DNA from: Streptomyces sp. Alt3
GTDB taxonomy: Bacteria; Actinomycetota; Actinomycetes; Streptomycetales; Streptomycetaceae
DNA: 64,000 bases
Reading direction: 5' to 3'
NCBI RefSeq assembly: GCF_030719215.1
Contig: NZ_CP120983.1
Coordinates: 6,572,001-6,636,000 of the forward strand
The notes below the pieces were generated by a model. It was not told where the DNA came from. It searched no databases and was given only the letters and a program-made list of their open reading frames with translations. The position numbers and the translations under genes are program-made. Shown one piece after another: positions 17,101-25,177 of this stretch; the stretch's first letter is position 1; the number at the start of each line of letters is the position of its first letter.

Positions 17101-18297
17101 GTGTTCGGAATCGTGAGGCCATGCACCCATCGGCTCTCCGAAGGGCTCAAGACGGAGTGGATGGCTCATCTCTGCGGGCTGTGCCTAGCCCTCCGGGCTG
17201 ACCACGGCCAGTTCGCACGCGTCGTCACGAACTACGACGGCCTCATCGTCTCGGTCCTGACGGAGGCTCAGGCGGAACGGTCCGCGGAGCAGCGGCGTAC
17301 GGCGGGGCCCTGCCCGCTGCGCTCGATGCGGACGGCGCCGGTCGCCCGCGGGGAGGGGGCCAGACTGGCCGCCGCCGTGTCGCTCGTGCTGGCGTCCGCG
17401 AAGGTGCGCGACCATGTGGCCGACCGGGACGGGCTGTTGAAGCGGCGACCGGTGGCCGCCGCCGCCCGCCGGGTCGCGGCGGGCTGGGACAGGGCCGGCG
17501 CGCGCACCGGGGCGGAGCTCGGCTTCGACACGGCGGTCCTCGTCGACGCCGTCGACCGGCAGACCGGGATCGAGTCGCTCGCCGGGCCTGGCACCCCGCT
17601 GCTGACGGTCACCGAACCCACCGAGACGGCGACGGCCGCGGCCTTCGCGCACACCGCCGTGCTCGCGGGCAAGCCGCAGAACGCGGCGCCGCTCGCCGAG
17701 GCCGGACGGCTCTTCGGGCGGCTGGCCCATCTGCTGGACGCCGTGGAGGACAGGGAAGCTGACGCGGCGTCGGGTGCCTGGAACCCGCTCACCGCCACCG
17801 GAACGCCCCTCGCCGAGGCCCGCCGGCTGTGCGACGACGCGCTGCACGGCGTGCGTCTCGCGATGCGTGACGCGGAGTTCACCGACGCCGCCCTGGCGCA
17901 CGTGCTCCTGGTGCACGAACTGCGGCGCTCCGTGGACCGGGCCTTCGGCTCCACCGCGTGCTCGCACCAGCCGGGCGAGGCGCCCTCGGGAGCCTTCGGT
18001 CCGCCCCCCGGCAATCCGTACGCACCGTCCGGGCCTCCGGGACCGCCCCTGCCGCCCGAGCCGCCCCGCAACCGCCGTGGTCTCATCACCGGCTGCCTGG
18101 TCTGGGCCGGGCTCGCCTGCACCTGCCAGATGTGCTGCGCCGGTACCTTCCACGACCCGTGGAGCGGCCAGGAGCGCGAGGGGCTCTGCCACAAGGGCGA
18201 CTGCTGCGACTGGTGCGAGGGCTGCGGGGAGGGCTGCAGCTGCTGCGGAAACTGCTGCAGCTGCTGCGAGAGCTGCGACTGCGGGTGCGACTGCTGA
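17101..18297 (+). CDS. DUF5685-type protein with a 20-cysteine C-terminal tail
   Basis: 398 residues. The N-terminal ~290 residues are helical, start MFGIVRPCTHRLSE with an HLCGLCLAL motif, and resemble the actinobacterial DUF5685 group (family assignment by recall). A Pro/Gly-rich linker (about 300-325) leads into one hydrophobic segment (LITGCLVWAGLACTCQMC). The last ~62 residues hold 20 Cys, including five CC pairs, mixed with Gly, Ser and Asp. The tail might bind metal or form disulfides, or be palmitoyl-like membrane associated. The GTG at 17101 is the frame start; its Shine-Dalgarno GGGGGAT is modest. Confidence 0.78.
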   Translation: MFGIVRPCTHRLSEGLKTEWMAHLCGLCLALRADHGQFARVVTNYDGLIVSVLTEAQAERSAEQRRTAGPCPLRSMRTAPVARGEGARLAAAVSLVLASAKVRDHVADRDGLLKRRPVAAAARRVAAGWDRAGARTGAELGFDTAVLVDAVDRQTGIESLAGPGTPLLTVTEPTETATAAAFAHTAVLAGKPQNAAPLAEAGRLFGRLAHLLDAVEDREADAASGAWNPLTATGTPLAEARRLCDDALHGVRLAMRDAEFTDAALAHVLLVHELRRSVDRAFGSTACSHQPGEAPSGAFGPPPGNPYAPSGPPGPPLPPEPPRNRRGLITGCLVWAGLACTCQMCCAGTFHDPWSGQEREGLCHKGDCCDWCEGCGEGCSCCGNCCSCCESCDCGCDC

Positions 18298-18327
18298 CGT
18301 CTCGTCGGTCCGCCGCACCCGGCGGTC

Positions 18328-19266
18328 TCACTTGATCTCGGGCGGCGAGATCTGCGAGGTCCGGATGGCCGACTCGGAGGTGCCCCACTTCTTCAGGATG
18401 CGGTCGTAGGTGCCGTCGGCCTTGAGGGCGTTGACCGCCGCCTGGAAGGCCGGGGCCAGCGGGGTGCCCTTCCTGAACGCGAAGCCGACGTCGAGCCGCT
18501 TGAACTCGTTGAGGAAGCGCAGACCCTCCTGCTGGGTCACGGCGTACCGCAGTCCGTTGATCGTGGACATCAGCACGTCGCTGCGGCCTTGCTGGAGCGA
18601 GATCCAGACCGCGGCCTGATCGGCGTACGTCTTGACCTCGTACGGCTTCCTGCCCTCGTCGGCGCACCGGTGCCTGTTCTCCTCCAGGGTCGCCTCGAAG
18701 GTGGTTCCGGCACCGGTGCCGACGGTCAGCCCGCAGAGCTGGGTGAGGTCGGTGACCTTCTTCAGGTCGCTGTCGTCGCGGACGGCGAACCCCTGCCCGT
18801 CGTTGATGTACGTGACGAAGTCGATCGTCCCGCGTCGCTCCTCCGTCACCCCGAAGTTGCCGGTGCCCACGTCGTACTTGCCGCTGCCGAGGGCGGGCAG
18901 GATCGCCTCGAAGGAGGCGACCTCCCGCTTCAGCTTCAGCCCGAGCTTCCTGGCCACGGCGTCGGCGAAGTCGATGTCGGCGCCCGCGAGCGTCCTGCCG
19001 TCCTCCTCGTAGAACGCCCCGGGCGGGGCGCCGACGCTGGACGCGAGGGACAGGGTTCCCGAGGCGCGCACCTTCTCGGGCAGCAGCCTCGACGCGTCCT
19101 CGTCCCGTTCCACCGACGAGACCACATCGGTCGTCGGGGTCCTCCCCTTGACGGCGGCCCCCGCTCCGGCCGGCGCGGCGGCGGGGTCACCCGACCCGCA
19201 GGCGGTGAGCGAGAGGGCGGCCACAGTGATCAGCGCGAAGGCAGCGGTCTGCCGGGTTCGGGGCAT
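18328..19266 (-). CDS. ABC transporter solute-binding lipoprotein, amino-acid/cystine type (TcyJ/TcyK-like)
   Basis: 312 residues. A lipoprotein signal with lipobox LTAC (Cys at about 23) is followed by a linker and a type II periplasmic-binding fold of SBP family 3 (LPEKVRASGTLSLAS..., GADIDFADAVARKLGLKL, GTGNFGVTEERRGTIDF). It differs from the second binding protein in this locus (24187-25161) but shares the same layout. It is divergent from the permease operon and preceded by a Cys-ending leader peptide at 19449-19520, which implicates sulfur or cysteine supply. It likely delivers a sulfur amino acid or related compound to the permeases at 19.7-24.2 kb. Confidence 0.9.
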   Translation of the reverse strand: MPRTRQTAAFALITVAALSLTACGSGDPAAAPAGAGAAVKGRTPTTDVVSSVERDEDASRLLPEKVRASGTLSLASSVGAPPGAFYEEDGRTLAGADIDFADAVARKLGLKLKREVASFEAILPALGSGKYDVGTGNFGVTEERRGTIDFVTYINDGQGFAVRDDSDLKKVTDLTQLCGLTVGTGAGTTFEATLEENRHRCADEGRKPYEVKTYADQAAVWISLQQGRSDVLMSTINGLRYAVTQQEGLRFLNEFKRLDVGFAFRKGTPLAPAFQAAVNALKADGTYDRILKKWGTSESAIRTSQISPPEIK

Positions 19267-19448
19267 GGCGGAGTTTCTCCGGGTTCGTCGACCGCGCTCC
19301 GGTGCCTGGGCGGCACGGAGCGTCGGGAGCGGGAGATCAGCTGTACGAGGGGAGGGCGGAGCGAGGTTGTGTGCGCGAAGGAACGCGGGGGAGTCCGCTC
19401 GAGCGCCTGGGGCGCGAGCGGGAGGAACGGTGACGCAGGGGGGTCAGC
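19267..19448 (-). promoter_or_regulatory. Attenuator-like leader between the Cys peptide and the binding-protein gene
   Basis: On the minus strand, 182 bases separate the leader-peptide stop from the binding-protein ATG. A hairpin at 19295-19322 pairs CGCTCCG-TGCC with GGCACCGGAGCG (one bulge). A second, CGGAG-AAA-CTCCG at 19269-19281, places the likely Shine-Dalgarno GGAG inside a 5-bp stem directly before the ATG. These elements could make expression depend on translation of the leader. The mechanism is inferred. Confidence 0.45.
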
Positions 19449-19520
19449 TCAACAGGAACAGGACCACACACGACCGAAGTCGATGTGGGAGCGGGTGACC
19501 AGCCACAGCTGCGGATACAT
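19449..19520 (-). CDS. 23-residue cysteine leader peptide
   Basis: ATG at 19520, stop TGA at 19451-19449, 23 residues. It begins MYPQLW, contains the segment LVTRSHIDFGRVW and ends SCSC. This is the form of the small actinobacterial leader peptides found before sulfur-assimilation and cystine-uptake genes (basic-His-[IV]-D-[LF]-x-R-V near a Cys-bearing C terminus). Both Cys codons are TGT, a rare codon in Streptomyces. Ribosome stalling at scarce Cys-tRNA would signal cysteine shortage to the binding-protein gene 182 bases downstream. A clear Shine-Dalgarno sequence is not seen. The rest of the 448-bp gap (19267-19714) is promoter and leader DNA. Confidence 0.68.
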   Translation of the reverse strand: MYPQLWLVTRSHIDFGRVWSCSC

Positions 19521-19714
19521 GGCCCAAGTGGAACAGGCATCCGGTTGCGCGTCAACCGAGCTGAGACGTACGGCTCACACTGTGGACAAGCTTGACAACG
19601 GCACCGGGTGACGCTTTTCTCGGAGGCGGACCGGCGCTGAGGGGCCCGGTCCACGTTGTGTCACGCGTCGAAGGCACGCCCCGTGTTCGATCTCTGCATC
19701 CACGGAGCCTTCGC

Positions 19715-20584
19715 ATGTCCGCGCAGACAGAAACCCATGCCCCGTCACTCCCCGCCCCGCCGGGCGAGCGTGCCGGGGAGGCCGCCGCCCCGCGCATCGT
19801 CCCCGTACGCCGAACCGGCCAGTGGGCGGCCGCTGTTGTCGTCCTGATCCTCCTCGCGGGCGCCCTGGTCTCCGTCGTACGCAACGACGCCTTCCAGTGG
19901 GACGTCGTCGGCGCGTACCTCACGACCGACTCCGTGCTGCGGGGCCTCGGCCTCACCCTGTGGCTCACCGGCCTCGTCATGGTGCTCGGCTTCGCCCTCG
20001 GCACCCTGCTGGCGGTCCTCAGGCTCTCCGGAAACCGCGTGCTCCAGGCGGTGAGCTGGGGCTACATCTGGCTGTTCCGGTCCACCCCGATCCTGGTCCA
20101 GCTGCTCTTCTGGTTCAACATCGGCGCGCTCTACCCGCAGATCCTCGGCGTCAGCACCGTCAATCTCCTCGGCCCGGTCACCGTCGCCGTCATAGGGCTC
20201 ACCCTCCACGAGGCCGCGTACGCCGCCGAAGTGGTCCGTGGCGGCATCCTCTCCGTCGAACGAGGCCAGCTGGAGGCAGCCCAGTCGCTCGGCCTCGGGC
20301 CCTGGCGCCGGCTCCGGCGGATCGTGCTGCCGCAGGCCATGCGCTCCATCGTCCCGCCCGCCGGGAACATGCTGATCGGGACCCTGAAGGGCACCTCGAT
20401 CGTCAGCATCATCGCCGTGCAGGACCTGCTGTACTCCGTGCAGCTCGTCTACCACCGCACCTACGAGGTCATCCCCCTGCTGCTGGTCGCCACCCTCTGG
20501 TACGTCGCCGTCACCTCCCTGCTGTCCATCGGCCAGTACTACGTCGAACGCCACTACGCGCGCGGCACGGCGGGCACACGATGA
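19715..20584 (+). CDS. ABC amino-acid-type transporter permease (first of two)
   Basis: 289 residues, about five membrane segments. IWLFRSTPILVQLLFWFNIG is the His/Glu/Gln-permease signature. GQLEAAQSLGLGPWRRLRRIVLPQAMR is the EAA loop that contacts the ATPase. A roughly 30-residue cytoplasmic N-terminal extension is rich in Pro/Ala. The ATG at 19715 has GGAG at 19704-19707. The gene overlaps the next gene by four bases (ATGA). It probably forms a heterodimer with the second permease at 22466-23368, as TcyL/TcyM do in B. subtilis. Confidence 0.92.
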   Translation: MSAQTETHAPSLPAPPGERAGEAAAPRIVPVRRTGQWAAAVVVLILLAGALVSVVRNDAFQWDVVGAYLTTDSVLRGLGLTLWLTGLVMVLGFALGTLLAVLRLSGNRVLQAVSWGYIWLFRSTPILVQLLFWFNIGALYPQILGVSTVNLLGPVTVAVIGLTLHEAAYAAEVVRGGILSVERGQLEAAQSLGLGPWRRLRRIVLPQAMRSIVPPAGNMLIGTLKGTSIVSIIAVQDLLYSVQLVYHRTYEVIPLLLVATLWYVAVTSLLSIGQYYVERHYARGTAGTR

Positions 20585-22422
20585 CCGGCGCACCGGCGAT
20601 CGTCGTCATCGGCGGCGGACCGCGCGGCACCGGGGTCATCGAACGCATAGCGGCCAACGCCGCCGAGCTGTACGCCGGTCTGCCCCTGGACATCCACCTC
20701 GTCGACCCGTACCCGCCCGGCGGCGGCCGGATCTGGCGGCAGGACCAGTCCCCGCTGCTGTGGATGAACTCCATGGCCGAGGACGTCACCATGTTCACCG
20801 ACGACTCCGTACGGATGGACGGCCCCGTCAACCCGGGCCCCGCCCTGCACACCTGGGCCGACGACGTCCGCGAGGGACGGACCGCCATCGACGCCGACCC
20901 CGCGGTCCTGCGGGAGATACACGCCCTCGGCGCCCAGGACTTCCCCAGCCGGCGGCTGCAGAGCGTCTACCTGCGGTGGGTCTACGAGCGGGCGGTAGCC
21001 GCACTGCCGCCCGGCATCACCGTCCACGAACACACCGGCCGCGCGCTGCGGGTGTCCGGGCCCCGCGGCGGCCCGCAGCGTGTCCGGATCCAGGGACGCG
21101 CCGAGCCGCTCGACGCCGATCTCGTCGTCCTCGCCGTCGGGCACCTCGACGCGGAACCGGACGCCGGACAGCAGGAGCTGTCCGCCTTCGCCGCACGCCA
21201 CGGACTCGTCCACCTCCCGCCCGACTTCACCGCCGACACAGACCTCTCCGCCCTGCCCGCGGGGGAGCCCGTCCTCGTGCGCGGCTTCGGCCTCGCCTTC
21301 GTCGACCTGATGGTGCTGCTCACCGAGGGGCGCGGCGGACGGTACGAGAACGGGACGTACATCCCCTCCGGCAGGGAACCTGTCCTGTACGTCGGTTCGA
21401 GGAGGGGCGTCCCCTACCGCTCCAAGATCGGCTACACCTGGCAGGGCGAACGCCCGCCGCTGCCGCGCCACTTCGGCACCGACCAGGTGGCCGAGCTCGT
21501 CGGCCGCCCCGGCCCCGTGGACTTCACCCGCGATGTGTGGCCGCTGGTCACCAAGGAGCTGGCCCACGCCCACTACCACCGGCTCTTCACCGCCCACCCC
21601 GAGCGCACGGCCATGGACCGGGGGGACTTCGAGGAGAAGTACGCCGTCGCGGAGCCCGGCAGCGCCGAGCTCGCCGCCCTCGTCGCCTCGGCCGTCCCCG
21701 ACCCCGCCGACCGGCTCGACCTCGACGCCCTCGACCGGCCCCTCGACGGGGTGCGCCACGACTCGTACGAAGCGCTGCAGGAAGCGCTGCGCGCCCATGT
21801 CACCGCCGACCTGGAGCGCCGGCACGACCCCGGGCACAGCCCCGACCTCGCCGTGTTCCTCGGACTCCTCTCCGTCTACGGGCAGTTGGTCGGCCTCGGC
21901 GACACCGGCGAACAGTGGCACGGCTTCTTCAGCTACCTCGCCTCCGGACCGCCAGGCCCCAGACTGCGCCAGCTCCTCGCCCTCTCCGAGGCCGGCGTCG
22001 TCCGCTTCCTCGGTGCGGACATGACCGTGGAGTCCGACGAGGAACAGGGCGTCTTCCGCGCCCGCAGCACCACCGTGCCCGGCGTGTACACCGAAGCCCG
22101 CGCCCTGGTCGAGGCTCGGCTGCCCGACCCCTCGCTGCGCACGACCCGCAGCGCGCTGCTGAGCGCGCTGTACGAGGAAGGCGCGGCCGGCACCGACACG
22201 GGCCTGCTCTCGGTCGATCCTGCCGACGGCCGGATCCTGGACCGCGGGGGCCGCCCCCACCCGCGGCGCTTCGCACTCGGCCCCTACACCACCGCCCGCT
22301 CCAGCGGTGCCTTCACCAGGCCGCGCACCGGTGGCCCGGCGTTCCAGCAGAACGACGCCACCGCCCGTACGGCGCTCACCTTCCTGCGCGACCTCTCCTG
22401 TCGGGACCGCCGCACCGCGTGA
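20581..22422 (+). CDS. FAD/NAD(P)-binding oxidoreductase (NAD_binding_9 type)
   Basis: 613 residues. AIVVIGGGPRGTGVIERIA (residues 5-23) is an FAD Rossmann G-x-G-x-x-G site. HLVDPYPPGGGRIWRQDQ follows the second strand. VLAVGHLDAEP is the typical second NAD(P)/FAD contact. The C-terminal half is helical and unassigned. The overall form matches the FAD/NAD(P)-binding proteins of PF13454. It is placed between two permease genes and coupled to the first by ATGA. It may reduce or oxidise the imported sulfur compound, or feed electrons to it; there is no direct evidence. Confidence 0.85.
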   Translation: MTGAPAIVVIGGGPRGTGVIERIAANAAELYAGLPLDIHLVDPYPPGGGRIWRQDQSPLLWMNSMAEDVTMFTDDSVRMDGPVNPGPALHTWADDVREGRTAIDADPAVLREIHALGAQDFPSRRLQSVYLRWVYERAVAALPPGITVHEHTGRALRVSGPRGGPQRVRIQGRAEPLDADLVVLAVGHLDAEPDAGQQELSAFAARHGLVHLPPDFTADTDLSALPAGEPVLVRGFGLAFVDLMVLLTEGRGGRYENGTYIPSGREPVLYVGSRRGVPYRSKIGYTWQGERPPLPRHFGTDQVAELVGRPGPVDFTRDVWPLVTKELAHAHYHRLFTAHPERTAMDRGDFEEKYAVAEPGSAELAALVASAVPDPADRLDLDALDRPLDGVRHDSYEALQEALRAHVTADLERRHDPGHSPDLAVFLGLLSVYGQLVGLGDTGEQWHGFFSYLASGPPGPRLRQLLALSEAGVVRFLGADMTVESDEEQGVFRARSTTVPGVYTEARALVEARLPDPSLRTTRSALLSALYEEGAAGTDTGLLSVDPADGRILDRGGRPHPRRFALGPYTTARSSGAFTRPRTGGPAFQQNDATARTALTFLRDLSCRDRRTA

Positions 22423-22465
22423 ACGCGCCCCCTCTCCGCCACCCCGCCGCAGAAAGAACCTCCTC

Positions 22466-23368
22466 ATGTCGCTGACCAGCGATCCACCCGTCCACCCACC
22501 GGCCGTGCCCGACACCGCCGGGGAACCGGCCGCCGACGACTACGCCACCCTGGAAGTCGTCCCCGTACGCCACCCCTGGCGCTGGGTGGCCGTCGCTGCC
22601 ACGGCCGTGCTGCTCGCCCAGTTCCTGAACGGCCTGATCACCAACCCCGGCTGGGAATGGGACGTCTTCGCCCGCTTCTTCACCACCGAGACCATCCTCC
22701 ACGCCGTCTGGGTCACCCTGCAGCTGACCTTCTACGGCACGGTGACGGGCTTCGCGATCGGCATCGTCCTGGCATTCATGAGGCTGTCCGCCAGCCCTTT
22801 CCTCAGGGCGGTCTCGTACGCCTACATCTGGGCGTTCCGCTCGATCCCGCTCATCGTCCAGCTGCTGTTCTGGTTCAACCTGGCCTACCTCTACAAGGAG
22901 CTCCAGCTCGGCATACCGTTCGGGCCCGGATTCGTCTCCTTCGACACGATGAACCTCGTCGGCGCGATGAGCGCCGCCGTCCTCGGGCTCGCCCTGCACC
23001 AGGCGGCGTACGCGGCCGAGATCGTGCGGGGTGGCGTACTGGCCGTCGACAGCGGCCAGTTGGAAGCTGCCGCCGCGCTCGGCATCCCACGGCTGAGGCA
23101 GCTGCGGCGCATCGTGCTCCCGCAGGCCATGCGCTCCATCCTGCCGAACGCCGCCAACGAGATCATCTCCCTCTTCAAGGGCACCTCGATCGTCTCCGTG
23201 ATGGCGATCGGCGAACTCTTCTACCAGGTCCAGGTCGTCTACGGACGCAACGGCCGGGTGGTGCCCCTGCTCATGGTGGCCACCGTCTGGTACATCCTCC
23301 TGACCACCGTGCTCTCCGTCCTCCAGTACTACGTCGAACGTCACTACGCGAAGGGGGCCGTGCGATGA
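22466..23368 (+). CDS. ABC amino-acid-type transporter permease (second of two)
   Basis: 300 residues. It closely parallels the first permease: YIWAFRSIPLIVQLLFWFNLAYL, GQLEAAAALGIPRLRQLRRIVLPQAMRS (EAA loop) and YYVERHYAKG at the end. The shared VVPVRH/PRWRW-like N terminus also points to duplication. AGAAAGAA upstream of the ATG at 22466 is a weak Shine-Dalgarno. The stop overlaps the ATPase ATG by four bases. Confidence 0.92.
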   Translation: MSLTSDPPVHPPAVPDTAGEPAADDYATLEVVPVRHPWRWVAVAATAVLLAQFLNGLITNPGWEWDVFARFFTTETILHAVWVTLQLTFYGTVTGFAIGIVLAFMRLSASPFLRAVSYAYIWAFRSIPLIVQLLFWFNLAYLYKELQLGIPFGPGFVSFDTMNLVGAMSAAVLGLALHQAAYAAEIVRGGVLAVDSGQLEAAAALGIPRLRQLRRIVLPQAMRSILPNAANEIISLFKGTSIVSVMAIGELFYQVQVVYGRNGRVVPLLMVATVWYILLTTVLSVLQYYVERHYAKGAVR

Positions 23369-24156
23369 GCGCACCCACCGAAGAAGCAGCCGGCTCCGAG
23401 GCCATGGTCGAGATCCGGTCCGTGCACAAGAGCTTCGGCGCCGTCGAGGTGCTCCGCGGCATCGATCTGTCCGTACGCGCCGGAGAGGTGACCGTCGTCC
23501 TCGGCCCGTCGGGGTCGGGGAAGTCCACCCTGCTGCGCACCATCAACCACCTGGAGAAGGTCGACCAGGGCTGGATCAGCGTCGACGGCACCCTGGTGGG
23601 CTACCGGAGGTCCGGCAACAAGCTGTACGAGCTGCGCGAACGCGAGGTCCTGCGCCAGCGCACCCGCATCGGTTTCGTCTTCCAGAACTTCAACCTCTTC
23701 CCGCACCTCACCGTGCTGGAGAACATCATCGAGGCCCCGGTCGCAGCCCTGGGCCGCCCCCGCAAGGACGCCGTCGCCTCGGCGGAGAAGCTCCTGGACC
23801 GCGTCGGGCTCGCCGACAAGGCAGGGGCCTACCCCAAGCAGCTCTCCGGAGGCCAGCAGCAGCGCGTCGCCATCGCCCGCGCCCTCGCCCTGGAACCGAA
23901 GCTGCTGCTCTTCGACGAGCCGACGTCGGCGCTCGACCCCGAGCTCGTCGGCGAGGTCCTCGACGTCATCAAGGACCTGGCCCGCGGGGGCACCACGATG
24001 ATCGTCGTCACGCACGAGATCGGCTTCGCCCGCGAGGTCGCCGACACCGTCGTCTTCATGGACGAGGGACGGATCGTCGAACAGGGTCCGCCCGCCGACG
24101 TACTCGACCGTCCGGTCCAGGAGCGCACCCGCGCCTTCCTCTCCAAGGTCCTCTGA
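23365..24156 (+). CDS. ABC transporter ATP-binding protein, amino-acid/cystine type
   Basis: 263 residues. Walker A GPSGSGKST (about 46-54), Q-loop FVFQNFNLFPHLTV, signature LSGGQQQRVAIARAL, Walker B LLLFDEPTSALDPE and switch VTHEI are all intact. The GlnQ/TcyN subgroup is indicated by FQNFNLFPHLTVLENI. It is the only ATPase in the locus and must serve both permeases. Coupled by ATGA to the upstream permease. Confidence 0.95.
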   Translation: MSAPTEEAAGSEAMVEIRSVHKSFGAVEVLRGIDLSVRAGEVTVVLGPSGSGKSTLLRTINHLEKVDQGWISVDGTLVGYRRSGNKLYELREREVLRQRTRIGFVFQNFNLFPHLTVLENIIEAPVAALGRPRKDAVASAEKLLDRVGLADKAGAYPKQLSGGQQQRVAIARALALEPKLLLFDEPTSALDPELVGEVLDVIKDLARGGTTMIVVTHEIGFAREVADTVVFMDEGRIVEQGPPADVLDRPVQERTRAFLSKVL

Positions 24157-24186
24157 ACCATGCCCACGCACTCGAGGAGCAGCCAC

Positions 24187-25161
24187 ATGTCCGTCCGACG
24201 CACCCTCACCGCAGTCCTCGCCACCCTCACCGCCGCGGGGCTGCTCACGGCGTGCGGCACCGCCGACGGCACGGAGGACGTGATCCGTCCCGAGGGCCGG
24301 AAGGACACGGGCATCAACATCGGCCCCGACCAGAACCGGATCAGGGGCAAGAAGGTGGACGCCATCGCCGCTCAGCTCCCCGCCGCCGTACGTGAACGCG
24401 GCACGCTCCGGCTGGGCGCGAGCGCGGACGCCTCGCCACCGCTCGGCTTCTACGCGACCGACGACAGGACCCGGATCGGGAGCGAGATCGACCTCGCCAC
24501 CCTGATCGCCGACACGCTCGGACTGAAGCCGAAGTTCGAGCAGGTCTCCTGGGAGAACCTCTTCGTCGGCCTCGACAGCTCCAAGTTCGACGGGGTCCTG
24601 TCCAACGTCACCGTGACCGAGGAGCGCAAGGAGAAGTACGACTTTGCGACGTACCGGCTCGACAACATCGCCTTCGAGGCCAGGAAGGGATCCGGCTGGA
24701 AGGTGAAGGGCCCCGCCGACGTGGCGGGGAAGACGATCTCCGTGGCCTCCGGGACCAACCAGGAGAAGATCCTCGTCGACTGGAGCGAGGAGAACGTCGA
24801 GGCCGGACGTGAGCCGGTCGACATCAAGTACTTCCAGAAGGACACCGACTACTACCTGGCCCTCCAGTCGGGCCGCATCGACGCCTACCTGGGCCCGAGC
24901 CCCTCGGCCAACTACCACGTGGCCTCCGCCGGACAGTCCGAGATCATCGGCACGCTCTCCGGAGCCGGTGACGGCGTCCAGGGGAAGATCGCCGCCACCA
25001 CGAAGAAGGACAGCGGCCTGGTGAAGGCCTACGGCGCCGCGATCGACCACATCATCCAGGACGGCTCGTACGCCGAGGTCCTCAAGCGCTGGGGCCTGTC
25101 CAACGAGGCCGTCGAGAAGTCGGAGATCAACCCGCCCGGCCTCCCCAAGACCGAGAACTGA
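24187..25161 (+). CDS. ABC transporter solute-binding lipoprotein (second of two)
   Basis: 324 residues from the ATG at 24187 (MSVRRTL), chosen because GAGGAG (24174-24179) is seven bases upstream; an earlier in-frame ATG at 24160 would give nine extra residues ahead of the signal peptide. Lipobox LTACG sits at about residues 18-22. The SBP-family-3 core has LRLGASADASPPLGFY, GSEIDLATLIADTLGLKPKF and GVLSNVTVTEERKEKYDF. It resembles cystine/S-amino-acid binding proteins of the TcyJ/TcyK kind. Confidence 0.92.
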   Translation: MSVRRTLTAVLATLTAAGLLTACGTADGTEDVIRPEGRKDTGINIGPDQNRIRGKKVDAIAAQLPAAVRERGTLRLGASADASPPLGFYATDDRTRIGSEIDLATLIADTLGLKPKFEQVSWENLFVGLDSSKFDGVLSNVTVTEERKEKYDFATYRLDNIAFEARKGSGWKVKGPADVAGKTISVASGTNQEKILVDWSEENVEAGREPVDIKYFQKDTDYYLALQSGRIDAYLGPSPSANYHVASAGQSEIIGTLSGAGDGVQGKIAATTKKDSGLVKAYGAAIDHIIQDGSYAEVLKRWGLSNEAVEKSEINPPGLPKTEN

Positions 25162-25177
25162 CCCCGAGAGGTCCCGC

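Noticed and set aside
19521..19714. A second leader peptide on the plus strand for the permease operon
   Set aside because: Plus-strand frames here are long, lack a Cys-ending short form and run into the permease; none matches the leader-peptide pattern seen on the minus strand.
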